A stretch of 43,125 bases of DNA from Streptomyces bambusae (GTDB taxonomy: Bacteria > Actinomycetota > Actinomycetes > Streptomycetales > Streptomycetaceae), in assembly GCF_020532645.1 (NCBI RefSeq), contig NZ_JAJAUZ010000058.1, positions 1 to 43,125 on the forward strand, in the 5' to 3' direction. Shown piece by piece: positions 31,486-39,467 of this stretch. Position 1 is the first letter of the stretch; the number at the start of each line of letters is the position of its first letter. Both the position numbers and the translations under genes were made by a program. The notes beneath the pieces are model-generated. The model saw only the letters and a program-made list of their open reading frames with translations, did no database searches and had not been told where the DNA came from.

Positions 31486-31500
31486 CGGGGCGCGGGCGGG

Positions 31501-32931
31501 TTACTTCCGCTTGGCGGTGGCCCAGGCGTGCTGGATCGCCAGGTCGGCCTTCAGCTCGGTGAGCTGGACGGCGACGGCGCTGGGGGCGGTGCCGCCGCGG
31601 CCGCTGCGGGAGGCCAGCGCGCCGGGCACGTTGAGCACGGAGCGGACCTCGGGGGTCAGGTGCTCGGAGATCTTCGCGAACTGGGCGTCGGTCAGCTCGT
31701 CCAGTTCGATGCCTTGCGCCTCGCATTCCTTGACGCACTCGCCGGCCACCTCGTGCGCCACCCGGAACGGCACGCCCTGCTTGACCAGCCACTCCGCGAT
31801 GTCGGTCGCGAGCGAGAAGCCGGCGGGGGCCAGCTCCTCCATCCGCTCCCGGTTCACGGTGAGGGTGGCCATCATGCCGGTGAAGGCCGGCAGCAGGACC
31901 TCGAGGGTGTCGCAGGAGTCGAAGACCGGCTCCTTGTCCTCCTGGAGGTCGCGGTTGTAGGCGAGCGGCAGCGCCTTCAGGGTGGCGAGCAGGCCGGTGA
32001 GGTTGCCGATGAGGCGGCCCGACTTGCCGCGCGCCAGCTCGGCGATGTCGGGGTTCTTCTTCTGCGGCATGATCGACGAGCCGGTGGAGAACGCGTCGTG
32101 CAGGGTCACGAAGGAGAACTCCTTCGTGTTCCAGATGATGACCTCCTCCGCGATCCGCGACAGGTTGATCCCGATCATCGCGGTGATGAAGGCGAACTCG
32201 GCGACGAAGTCCCGGGAGGCCGTGCCGTCGATCGAGTTCCCGGCCGAGCCGCGCTCGAAGCCGAGGTCGGCGGCGACCGCCTCCGGGTCCAGCCCCAGCG
32301 AGGAGCCGGCCAGCGCCCCGGAGCCGTACGGGGAGACCGCGGTCCGGGTGTCCCACTGCCGCAGCCGCTCCGCGTCCCGCGACAGGGACTGCACGTGGGC
32401 CAGCACGTGGTGGGCGAACAGCACCGGCTGGGCGTGCTGGAGGTGGGTCCGGCCGGGCATGGCGGTCGCCGGGTGCGCCTCGGCGAGGCCGACCAGCGCG
32501 TCCTGGAGGTCGGCGATCAGGCCGCCGATGATCCGGGCGTGGTCCCGCAGGTACATCCGGAACAGCGTGGCCACCTGGTCGTTGCGGGACCGGCCGGCGC
32601 GCAGCTTGCCGCCGAGGTCGGCGCCGAGCCGCTCCAGCAGGCCGCGCTCCAGGGCGGTGTGCACGTCCTCGTCGGCGATGGTGCCGGTGAAGGAGCCGTC
32701 GGCGACGTCCGCCTCGAGGGCGTCGAGGCCCGCGATCATGCGGTCGAGCTCGTCGGCGGTGAGCAGGCCGGCGCCGTGCAGGACGCGGGCGTGGGCGCGG
32801 GAGCCGGCGATGTCGTACGGCGCCAGGCGCCAGTCGAAGTGGACCGACGCGGAAAGCTTCGCCAGGGCCTCGGCCGGGCCGTCGGCGAACCGGCCGCCCC
32901 AGAGCCGGACGTCACCGTTGTTGCTGCTCAC
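31501..32931 (-). CDS. argH: Argininosuccinate lyase
   Basis: A 476-residue fumarase-superfamily enzyme. The signature GSSIMPQKKNPD is present (catalytic Ser loop), with RSRNDQVATLFRMYLRD and the catalytic His block GRTHLQHAQPV. It splits argininosuccinate to arginine and fumarate, the last step of arginine synthesis. Length fits the family. GTG at 32931 has AGGAG seven bases before it. It lies 168 bases downstream of argG on the same strand. Confidence 0.98.
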   Translation of the reverse strand: MSSNNGDVRLWGGRFADGPAEALAKLSASVHFDWRLAPYDIAGSRAHARVLHGAGLLTADELDRMIAGLDALEADVADGSFTGTIADEDVHTALERGLLERLGADLGGKLRAGRSRNDQVATLFRMYLRDHARIIGGLIADLQDALVGLAEAHPATAMPGRTHLQHAQPVLFAHHVLAHVQSLSRDAERLRQWDTRTAVSPYGSGALAGSSLGLDPEAVAADLGFERGSAGNSIDGTASRDFVAEFAFITAMIGINLSRIAEEVIIWNTKEFSFVTLHDAFSTGSSIMPQKKNPDIAELARGKSGRLIGNLTGLLATLKALPLAYNRDLQEDKEPVFDSCDTLEVLLPAFTGMMATLTVNRERMEELAPAGFSLATDIAEWLVKQGVPFRVAHEVAGECVKECEAQGIELDELTDAQFAKISEHLTPEVRSVLNVPGALASRSGRGGTAPSAVAVQLTELKADLAIQHAWATAKRK

Positions 32932-32967
32932 TGCTCTGCTCCTCAGGACTTCACGGAAGGTACGAGG

Positions 32968-33000
32968 CCGCTTCCCCGCCGCGGAGGAGCGGGGAAGCGG
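32968..33000 (-). terminator. Hairpin between argG and argH
   Basis: CCGCTTCCCCGC (32968-32979) pairs perfectly with GCGGGGAAGCGG (32989-33000) around nine bases. It lies 37 bases before the argH start. It could end part of the argG transcript or control argH; there is no T tract. Confidence 0.65.
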
Positions 33001-33009
33001 CGGGTGTCA

Positions 33010-33085
33010 CCGCACGCCGCCGCACCTCGGCCGACCCGGGGTGCGCTCACGGGCGCCCGGGGGGACCGGGGGCGGCGGCGTGCGG
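33010..33085. other. Long inverted repeat in the argG-argH gap
   Basis: CCGCACGCCGCC (33010-33021) pairs perfectly with GGCGGCGTGCGG (33074-33085) across 52 bases that have their own GC-rich pairing. It follows the argG stop by 14 bases. With the hairpin at 32968 it makes a double structure. Confidence 0.6.
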
Positions 33086-33099
33086 CCGCGCCGCCAGGC

Positions 33100-34293
33100 T
33101 CAGGCCAGGTCGCGCTTCGCCGCGATCTTCGAGGAGAGCCCGAAGATCTCGATGAAGCCCTGGGCCTTCGACTGGTCGAAGGTGTCGCCCGTGTCGTACG
33201 TGGCGAGGTTGAAGTCGTACAGCGACTCGTCGGACTTCCGGCCGGTGACGACGGCGCGGCCGCCGTGCAGGGTCATCCGGATGTCGCCGGTGACGTGCTG
33301 GTTGGCCTCGTTGATGAAGCCGTCCAGGGCGCGCTTCAGCGGGGAGAACCACAGGCCGTCGTAGACCATCTCGCCCCAGCGCTGCTCGACCTGCCGCTTG
33401 TAGCGGGCCAGCTCGCGCTCGACGGTGACGTTCTCCAGCTCCTGGTGGGCGGTGATCAGGGCGATCGCGCCGGGAGCCTCGTACACCTCGCGGGACTTGA
33501 TGCCGACGAGGCGGTCCTCGACCATGTCGATCCGGCCGATGCCCTGGGCGCCGGCCCGCTCGTTGAGCTGCTGGATGGCCTGGAGCACGGTGACGGGCCG
33601 GCCGTCGATGGCGACCGGGACGCCCTCCTTGAAGGAGATGACGACCTCGTCGGCCTCGCGGGGGGTGGCCGGGTTCGAGGTGTACTCGTAGATGTCCTCG
33701 ATCGGCGCGTTCCAGATGTCCTCCAGGAAGCCGGTCTCGACGGCCCGCCCGAAGACGTTCTGGTCGATCGAGTACGGGGACTTCTTGGTGGTGGCGATCG
33801 GGAGCTGCTTGGCCTCGCAGAAGGCGATGGCCTTGTCCCGGGTCATCGCATAGTCGCGGACCGGGGCGATGCACTTGAGGTCGGGGCCGAGGGCGGCGAT
33901 GCCGGCCTCGAAGCGGACCTGGTCGTTGCCCTTGCCGGTGCAGCCGTGGGCCACGATCGAGGCGTTGTGCTTCTTCGCGGCGGCGACGAGGTGCTTGACG
34001 ATGGTCGGCCGGGAGAGCGCCGAGACCAGCGGGTAGCGGTCCATGTAGAGGGCGTTGGCCTTGATCGCCGGAAGGCAGTACTCGTTGGCGAACTCGTCCT
34101 TGGCGTCCGCGACTTCGGCTTCGACGGCACCGCAGGCGAGCGCGCGCTTGCGGATGACGTCCAGGTCCTCGCCGCCCTGGCCGACGTCCACGGCGACGGC
34201 GATGACCTCGGCGCCCGTCTCCTCGGCGATCCAGCCGATGGCGACGGAGGTGTCCAGGCCGCCCGAGTAGGCGAGTACGACGCGCTCGGTCAC
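33100..34293 (-). CDS. argG: Argininosuccinate synthase
   Basis: A 397-residue enzyme. The ATP loop is VVLAYSGGLDTSVAIGW; further blocks are HGCTGKGNDQVRFE and KSPYSIDQNVFGRAVE. It joins citrulline and aspartate with ATP. The GTG start at 34293 is preceded by AAGGAG, seven bases away; an ATG at 34314 adds only seven residues and lacks such a site. The promoter and an ARG-box-like palindrome lie at once upstream. Confidence 0.98.
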   Translation of the reverse strand: MTERVVLAYSGGLDTSVAIGWIAEETGAEVIAVAVDVGQGGEDLDVIRKRALACGAVEAEVADAKDEFANEYCLPAIKANALYMDRYPLVSALSRPTIVKHLVAAAKKHNASIVAHGCTGKGNDQVRFEAGIAALGPDLKCIAPVRDYAMTRDKAIAFCEAKQLPIATTKKSPYSIDQNVFGRAVETGFLEDIWNAPIEDIYEYTSNPATPREADEVVISFKEGVPVAIDGRPVTVLQAIQQLNERAGAQGIGRIDMVEDRLVGIKSREVYEAPGAIALITAHQELENVTVERELARYKRQVEQRWGEMVYDGLWFSPLKRALDGFINEANQHVTGDIRMTLHGGRAVVTGRKSDESLYDFNLATYDTGDTFDQSKAQGFIEIFGLSSKIAAKRDLA

Positions 34294-34322
34294 GGGTTTC
34301 TCCTTACGGTGCATTCAACGAC

Positions 34323-34340
34323 AGGCATAACTATGCACTA
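34323..34340. promoter_or_regulatory. argR-binding site: ARG box of argG
   Basis: GCATA (34325-34329) and TATGC (34332-34336) flank AC; the 18-base window fits the A/T-rich ARG box. TGCATTCA at 34310-34317 looks like a half-site of a second box, as in two-box arginine operators. The site covers the -10 region of argG, where the repressor would block transcription. Confidence 0.65.
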
Positions 34341-34358
34341 CTCCGTATGTTTCGTCAA
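34330..34358 (-). promoter_or_regulatory. Promoter of argG
   Basis: On the reverse strand TTGACG (34358-34353) is separated by 17 bases from CATAGT (34335-34330). The -10 lies inside the ARG box. Confidence 0.72.
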
Positions 34359-34375
34359 CGAGCCGGGAAAGTTGC

Positions 34376-34404
34376 TGGTCAGAGCGGGCGTGTCTCCCTA
34401 GAGT
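34376..34404 (+). promoter_or_regulatory. Promoter of the HEAT-repeat operon
   Basis: TGGTCA (34376-34381) and TAGAGT (34399-34404) are 17 bases apart. The ATG at 34411 is only six bases beyond the -10, so the mRNA is probably leaderless. Confidence 0.6.
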
Positions 34405-34410
34405 GCAGAC

Positions 34411-35973
34411 ATGAGTCCTGTGTTCCGCCCCTCGTTGTCCCCCGCGGAGCGCCTGCTGCTCGGCATACCGCCGGAGCGGGCCCTGCACGTCATGGACGCG
34501 GTGTCCTGGGAGCGGCTGGAGTGGAACGTCCACTACGAGACCGACCCCGGCCGCGGCATGCGGGAGGTCCGGGACCGCGAAGACCGGCCCGACTGGAGCA
34601 CCGCGCCCCGCTGGGTGGAGACCGCCCGGCCGCCGGGCGTGGCCTGGTCCGCGCTGCCGCCCGGCCCCGCCGAGGTGGCCCTCGGACTCTGCCACCACGA
34701 CCCGCGGGTCCGCGGGGCGGCCCTCGGCTTCGCCGGCGCGCTGCCCGGGCTGCTGCCCCTGCTCTTCTTCCGGTGCGCCGACCCGCAGCCGGCCGTCCGC
34801 GCCCGGGCCCGCGAGGTGCTGGCCGAGGCCGCCGCGGAGCTGACCCCGGAGGCCGCCGACCGGCTGGTCCCGGTGGCCCTCCTGGCCGGGCTGCGGCGGC
34901 ACGGCGACTGGGGCTGGGAGTTCACGGTCCGCACCCGGGGCGCCGTGCCGGCGGAGCGGATCCTCGAACAGCTCGGCAGCACGCACCGCCCGCTGCGCGA
35001 GGGCGCCCTGCGCAGAGCGGCGCAGCACGCCCTGATCACGCCCGGGCAGCTCGCGGACCTCGCCGCCGGCGACCCCGAGGTCCGGGTCCGGCGGGTCGCC
35101 CTGTCCGTCCTCCTGGCCGCCGGACCGCTGCCCGCCGCACTGGCCGAGACTCTGATCACCGAGAGCCCGGACGACCTCATCCGGCACACCGCCCTCGACG
35201 CGGCCCTGGCTGCCGGCCTGCTGCCGCCGCGCCGGCTGGCCCGGCTCGCCTGCACGGGCAGCGACCCCCGGATCCGCCGCCGCTGCCTCGCCGCCGCACT
35301 CGCCGCCGTGGGCCCCGACGACCCGGCGGACGTGCTCGGCGTCCTCGGCGCGGCGAGCTCCGCGGTGGCCCGGTCCAGCGCCGTCACCGCCCTGCACGGC
35401 ATCGGCCGGGGCGCCGAGGCCCGGGCCTGGCTGGCCGACCCGTCGGCCCGGGTGCGGTCCGCGGCCCGGCTGGTGGTGCGGATGTCGGGCGGCGACCCCG
35501 CCGCCCTCTACCGGGAGCTGTACGAGCGGACCGCCGAGGACCCGGCCGGCCCGCCGCCCGGCCTCGCCTTCGGCCTCGTCGAGTGCGCGCCGCCCGACGC
35601 CGTCCCCCTGCTGCGCCGGCTGGCCGCACACCCGGCCGGGCGGGTCCGGGCGGCCGCACTCGCCGCGCTGCGCATCGCCGGCGCGGTCACCCCCGACGAG
35701 CTGATGCACGCCATGTCCGACCCCCACCCGCCGCTGGTCCGGGCCGCCCGCAAGGCGCTGGTGCCGTACGTCCTGCTGCTCCCGGAGGAATGGCTCGCCG
35801 GCCTGGTGGCCCCCGGGCGGCCCCGGCACACCCGCCACGCGGGCCTGCGGCTGCTGTCGGCCCACGGGCTGGAGCTGCGCAAGCGGGTGCTGGCCCCGCT
35901 GTCCGACGACGAGGACCCCGAGGTGCGCTACGAGGCCCAGCGCGCCCGCTACGAGCAGCACCCCGGCCGATGA
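34411..35973 (+). CDS. HEAT-repeat protein, first of a paralogous pair
   Basis: A 520-residue protein of about a dozen HEAT-like units, as in LREGALRRAAQHALITPGQLADLAAG, DPEVRVRRVALSVLLAAG and DPRIRRRCLAAALAAVG. It has no signal peptide or membrane segment and no catalytic motif. Residues 1-80 (SPAERLLLGIPPERALHVMDAVSWERL) form an N-terminal cap not shared with the second protein. HEAT solenoids usually bind other proteins or nucleic acids; PBS-lyase-like enzymes of this fold exist, but no chromophore link is seen. The ATG has no ribosome binding site and lies six bases after a -10. The next gene overlaps its end by ATGA. Confidence 0.78.
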   Translation: MSPVFRPSLSPAERLLLGIPPERALHVMDAVSWERLEWNVHYETDPGRGMREVRDREDRPDWSTAPRWVETARPPGVAWSALPPGPAEVALGLCHHDPRVRGAALGFAGALPGLLPLLFFRCADPQPAVRARAREVLAEAAAELTPEAADRLVPVALLAGLRRHGDWGWEFTVRTRGAVPAERILEQLGSTHRPLREGALRRAAQHALITPGQLADLAAGDPEVRVRRVALSVLLAAGPLPAALAETLITESPDDLIRHTALDAALAAGLLPPRRLARLACTGSDPRIRRRCLAAALAAVGPDDPADVLGVLGAASSAVARSSAVTALHGIGRGAEARAWLADPSARVRSAARLVVRMSGGDPAALYRELYERTAEDPAGPPPGLAFGLVECAPPDAVPLLRRLAAHPAGRVRAAALAALRIAGAVTPDELMHAMSDPHPPLVRAARKALVPYVLLLPEEWLAGLVAPGRPRHTRHAGLRLLSAHGLELRKRVLAPLSDDEDPEVRYEAQRARYEQHPGR

Positions 35974-37499
35974 CCCGTCACGGCGACGCCCACGAGGACT
36001 ACGTGCACCCCTGGCAGGAACGGGTGTGCCGGCTGGCCGGAGGCGGGCCGCTGGAGGACGCGCTCGGCCCGGATCCGTCCGCGGCGCCCGCCGAGCGGTG
36101 GACCTCCTTCGACCGCGCGGTCCGCGGCTGGGGCCGGTACGCCCGGCTGCCGGGGCCGGCGCGCATGACGGGCGAACGGACCTTCGCCTGGCCGTGGAAC
36201 AGGCCCCGGCCGCCGGCCGGCAGCCGGTTCGGTCTCCGCCCGCCACCCGAGCCGCTCGGGGAGGGCGAGGTCGCGCTGGCGCTGTGCCACCCGGACGGCC
36301 GGGTCCGCGAGGCCGCCCTCGCGCACGCCGCCGGGTTCCCGCGGCTGCTGCCCCTGGTCGTGGTCCGCTGCACGGACTGGGCCGGGCCCGTCCGCGAACG
36401 CGCCCGCACCCTCCTCGACGAGGTCCTCGACGGGCCCGGCGGCCTGCCGGCGGCGGTGGCGCTGGGGCCGGTCGTGCTGACCGTCAGCCGCCGGGACCAC
36501 GGCGGATGGCTGCACGAGCGGCTGCTCGCGGCCCTGGCCGGGCTGCCCGAGGAGGCCGCCCTGCAGCTCGAAGCCAGCCCCGACCTCGGCATGCGCCGGC
36601 TCGGGGTGCGGCTCGCGCTGCGGGAGGGCCGCTGGCCCCTGGCGGAGCTGGCTTCGCGCGCGGCCCGGGGCAACAGCGACCCGCTGGCCGCCCGGCTGTG
36701 CGCCGACGCGGCCCTCGCGGCCCTGCCGGAGGCGCCGGAAGCGGAGGCGGCGGCCGCCCTCGGGGTGCTGCTGACCGCCCGCGCCCCGTGGACCCGGTCG
36801 GCGGGGGTGACGGCGCTGCGCGCCGCGGGCCGGACCACCGAGGCCCGGCCGTTCCTGACGGACCGGTCGCCGCTGGTCAGGGCCTGCGCCCGGTGGGCGG
36901 TGAAGGCGCACGGCGAGGATCCGGCCGTACGGTACCGGGCGCTGTGCGCCGACCCGGCGGATCCGGCGCTGCCGCAGTGGGCCCCGTACGGGCTGGCCGA
37001 GTGCGGTGGCCGGGCGGACGCGGAGCTGCTGCGGCCGCTGCTGGTGCACCCGGCGGCCGGGGTACGGGCGCGGGCGGTCGCCGGGCTGCGGCTGCTGGGC
37101 GGGGTGCGCCCCGAACCGCTGCTGCCGCTGCTGGCGGACCCGGCCCCGGCCGTGGCCCGGGAGGCCGCCCTCGCCCTGCTGCCGTACGGCCGTCAGGTGC
37201 CCGCCGGGACCCTGGCCGCGCTGGTCGGCCCGGAGCACCCGGCGCACACCCGGATGGCTGCGTTCCGGCTGATCCGGGCGAACGGCGGACCCGCCCTCCG
37301 GGAGGCCGCCCTCGCCGCCTTGGACGCACACGACGGGAAACTGCGGGACACCGCCGTGGGGGCGCTCGCCGCCTGGTACGCACCGCTCCGCGTGCCGGCC
37401 GGAGACCCGGACGTGGCCGCCGCGCTGGCCCGGTGCCGGCAGGCCCTCGACCGGTACGAGGTGCAGGACCTGCACAGGCGGCTCGGGCTGCGCGGCTGA
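35970..37499 (+). CDS. HEAT-repeat protein, second of a paralogous pair
   Basis: A 509-residue all-helical repeat protein, coupled to the preceding gene by a 4-base ATGA overlap. Matching blocks (EVALALCHPDGRVREAALAHAAGFPRLLPLVVVRC here, EVALGLCHHDPRVRGAALGFAGALPGLLPLLFFRC there) show that the two arose by duplication. The N-terminus (residues 1-90, MTRHGDAHEDYVHPWQERVC) is unlike that of its partner. No catalytic motif is seen. The coupling and the strong divergence suggest a heteromeric scaffold. Function unknown. Confidence 0.78.
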   Translation: MTRHGDAHEDYVHPWQERVCRLAGGGPLEDALGPDPSAAPAERWTSFDRAVRGWGRYARLPGPARMTGERTFAWPWNRPRPPAGSRFGLRPPPEPLGEGEVALALCHPDGRVREAALAHAAGFPRLLPLVVVRCTDWAGPVRERARTLLDEVLDGPGGLPAAVALGPVVLTVSRRDHGGWLHERLLAALAGLPEEAALQLEASPDLGMRRLGVRLALREGRWPLAELASRAARGNSDPLAARLCADAALAALPEAPEAEAAAALGVLLTARAPWTRSAGVTALRAAGRTTEARPFLTDRSPLVRACARWAVKAHGEDPAVRYRALCADPADPALPQWAPYGLAECGGRADAELLRPLLVHPAAGVRARAVAGLRLLGGVRPEPLLPLLADPAPAVAREAALALLPYGRQVPAGTLAALVGPEHPAHTRMAAFRLIRANGGPALREAALAALDAHDGKLRDTAVGALAAWYAPLRVPAGDPDVAAALARCRQALDRYEVQDLHRRLGLRG

Positions 37500-37529
37500 C
37501 CCGCCGACGGCGGCCGGGGCGGCCGGGCG

Positions 37530-37535
37530 GATAAT
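37530..37535 (+). promoter_or_regulatory. -10-like GATAAT before the PPOX gene
   Basis: GATAAT lies seven bases before the ATG at 37543, in otherwise GC-rich DNA, and suggests a leaderless transcript. No matching -35 is clear. Confidence 0.45.
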
Positions 37536-37542
37536 CCAGGCC

Positions 37543-38124
37543 ATGGGGAAAACATACGAACGCATCGACGGACGGCTGCGGAAGTTCATCGAAGAACAGC
37601 CGGTGTTCTTCACCGCCACCGCACCGCTGGCCGGGGACGGGCACGTCAACCTGTCGCCGAAGGGCCGGGCCGGGACCCTGGTGGTCATCGACGAACACAC
37701 CCTGGCCTACCTGGACTTCGGGGGAAGCGGCGCGGAGACCATTGCGCACGTCCGGGAGAACGGCCGGATCACGCTGATGTGGTGCGCGTTCAGCGGGCCG
37801 CCGAACATCGTCCGCGTGCACGGCGAGGGCGAGGCCGTCTTCCGGGACGACCCCCGCTGGGCGGACCTGATCGCACGGTTCGGCGAGGCCGACGGCCCGT
37901 CGGCGCGGGCGGTCATCGTGGTGCACGCCCGCCGGGTGTCCGACACCTGCGGCTACGCCGTCCCCTTCATGGAGTACAAGGAGGAGCGGACGCTCCACGC
38001 CGAGTACTTCGGCCGCAAGACGGACGACGAGTTCCGCGAGTACTGCGAGAAGAAGGACCACGTCGGCACGAGCCTGGACGGACTGCCCGCGCTGCCGCTG
38101 CCGGTGCCGCCGCGTACCGTCTGA
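37543..38124 (+). CDS. PPOX-class split-barrel flavin/PLP-oxidase-like protein
   Basis: A 193-residue protein of the pyridoxamine 5'-phosphate oxidase fold. The N-terminal strand block is IEEQPVFFTATAPLAGDGHVNLSPKG, typical of FMN- or F420-binding members, followed by YLDFGGSGAETIAHVRENGRITLMWCAF, the part that carries the phosphate-binding contacts. The rest is helical (EEFREYCEKKDHV-like, DDEFREYCEKKDHV). It may be a general oxidoreductase; cofactor and substrate are unknown. The L,D-transpeptidase-like gene begins three bases after its stop. Confidence 0.83.
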   Translation: MGKTYERIDGRLRKFIEEQPVFFTATAPLAGDGHVNLSPKGRAGTLVVIDEHTLAYLDFGGSGAETIAHVRENGRITLMWCAFSGPPNIVRVHGEGEAVFRDDPRWADLIARFGEADGPSARAVIVVHARRVSDTCGYAVPFMEYKEERTLHAEYFGRKTDDEFREYCEKKDHVGTSLDGLPALPLPVPPRTV

Positions 38125-38127
38125 CGC

Positions 38128-38850
38128 ATGCGAAGAACCGTTCTTGCCCTCGCCGTCGCCTCACTCCTCGTCAGCCCCCTTGCCGGGCCCGCCGCAGCCA
38201 CCGGACCGGCCGCCGGTCCCGCGGCGCCGCTGCCGGCCCTGATGGCCGACACCGGCGGCGGCAGCCAGCTGATCACCGCGGTCGCCGACGCTCCCGGCGC
38301 CACCACCGGCAAGCTGACCTGGTGGGAGCGGCGGGCCGGGCACTGGATCCCGATGGGCACCAGCGGGGCGCGGTTCGGCGCCAAGGGGCTCACCGAGGGC
38401 GCCACCCGGCAGCAGGGCACGAACACCACGCCGACCGGCCTGTACGCCCTGCCGTACGCGTTCGGGATCCGGCCGGCCCCGGCGGGCACCCGGATGCGGT
38501 ACCGGCCGGTGCGCCAGGACTCCTGGTGGTGCCAGGACAACGCGTCGGCAAGCTACAACCGCTGGGTGGAGCCGCTGCCCGGCGACTGCGCGCCCGGCGA
38601 GTCCGAGCACCTGGTCACATACGCGCAGCAGTACGCGTACGCCATGGTCATCGGCTTCAACTACACGACGCCGGTGCGCAAGCGGGGTGCGGGGATCTTC
38701 CTGCACGTCAACGGGGCGGGCCCGACGGCGGGTTGCGTCTCGGTGCCGGAGTACGCGATGCGGCGGATCCTGGCCTGGGCCGATCCGCGGCGCAGCCCGC
38801 ACATCGCGATCGGGACCGTGTCCGGTCCGACGGCGGTCACCCGCTACTGA
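38128..38850 (+). CDS. Secreted L,D-transpeptidase-like protein
   Basis: A 240-residue protein. A Sec signal (MRRTVLALAVASLLVSPLAGPAAA in two parts) ends near residue 24. The catalytic block is IFLHVNGAGPTAGCVSVPEYAM, with HVNG and the Cys in AGCVSV; this matches the HX14-17[ST]xGC pattern of YkuD-type enzymes in shortened form. The protein has many Trp and Tyr and no peptidoglycan-binding domain. It may cross-link or edit the cell wall. ATG at 38128 starts three bases after the previous stop; no ribosome binding site is free, so it is coupled. A bidirectional terminator follows. Confidence 0.8.
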   Translation: MRRTVLALAVASLLVSPLAGPAAATGPAAGPAAPLPALMADTGGGSQLITAVADAPGATTGKLTWWERRAGHWIPMGTSGARFGAKGLTEGATRQQGTNTTPTGLYALPYAFGIRPAPAGTRMRYRPVRQDSWWCQDNASASYNRWVEPLPGDCAPGESEHLVTYAQQYAYAMVIGFNYTTPVRKRGAGIFLHVNGAGPTAGCVSVPEYAMRRILAWADPRRSPHIAIGTVSGPTAVTRY

Positions 38851-38863
38851 GCCGGACGGCGAG

Positions 38864-38891
38864 GGCCGCCGCCCCGGGCGGGGCGGCGGCC
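38864..38891. terminator. Bidirectional terminator
   Basis: GGCCGCCGCCCC (38864-38875) pairs perfectly with GGGGCGGCGGCC (38880-38891) around GGGC, between the converging stops at 38850 and 38897. Confidence 0.85.
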
Positions 38892-38896
38892 GTCGG

Positions 38897-39460
38897 TCAG
38901 CCTTCCTTCTGGGCCAGCCGCAGCAGGTGGTCGGCGAGGGCCTGGCCGCCCGCCGGGTCACGGCTGATCAGCATCAGGGTGTCGTCGCCGGCGATGGTGC
39001 CGAGGATGGCCTGCAGTTCGGCCTGGTCGATCGCCGAGGCCAGGAACTGGGCGGCGCCCGGCGGGGTGCGCAGGACCACGAGGTTGGCGGAGGCCTCCGC
39101 CGAGATCAGCAGTTCGCCGGAGAGGCGCCGCATGCGCTCCTCCTTGGCGGACTCCCCCAGCGGGGCCTGCGGGGTGCGGAATCCGCCCTCGCTGGGCACC
39201 GCGTAGATGAGTTCGCCGCCCGTGTTGCGGATCTTCACCGCGCCCAGCTCGTCGAGGTCGCGGGAGAGCGTCGCCTGGGTGACGCTCAGCCCGTCGTCGG
39301 CGAGCAGCTTCGCCAGCTGGCTCTGGGAGCGGACCGGCTGCCGGTTGAGGATGTCCACGATCCGGCGGTGGCGGGCGGTGCGGGTCTGCGGAACGGCGGG
39401 GCCTGCCCCGGATTCCGCCCGGGAGGTCCGCCAGTCCTCGTTGTCCTGCGCCTGGCTCAT
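38897..39460 (-). CDS. argR: Arginine repressor
   Basis: A 187-residue ArgR. Residues 28-98 are the winged helix DNA-binding domain (RIVDILNRQPVRSQSQLAKLLADDGLSVTQATLSRDLDELGAVKI), and residues 110-187 are the arginine-binding trimerisation domain, with GTIAGDDTLMLISRD. An unusual N-terminal extension of about 28 residues (SQAQDNEDWRTSRAESG) precedes the domain. ATG at 39460 is seven bases after the argD stop, with GGAGAATGAG before it. Last gene of argCJBDR; it controls arginine synthesis and probably its own operon. Confidence 0.95.
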   Translation of the reverse strand: MSQAQDNEDWRTSRAESGAGPAVPQTRTARHRRIVDILNRQPVRSQSQLAKLLADDGLSVTQATLSRDLDELGAVKIRNTGGELIYAVPSEGGFRTPQAPLGESAKEERMRRLSGELLISAEASANLVVLRTPPGAAQFLASAIDQAELQAILGTIAGDDTLMLISRDPAGGQALADHLLRLAQKEG

Positions 39461-39467
39461 CGTCGTC

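Noticed and set aside
34411..37499. Phycobilisome-type lyase
   Set aside because: HEAT-like PBS repeats alone do not indicate a lyase; streptomycetes make no phycobilins and no chromophore-related gene is near.
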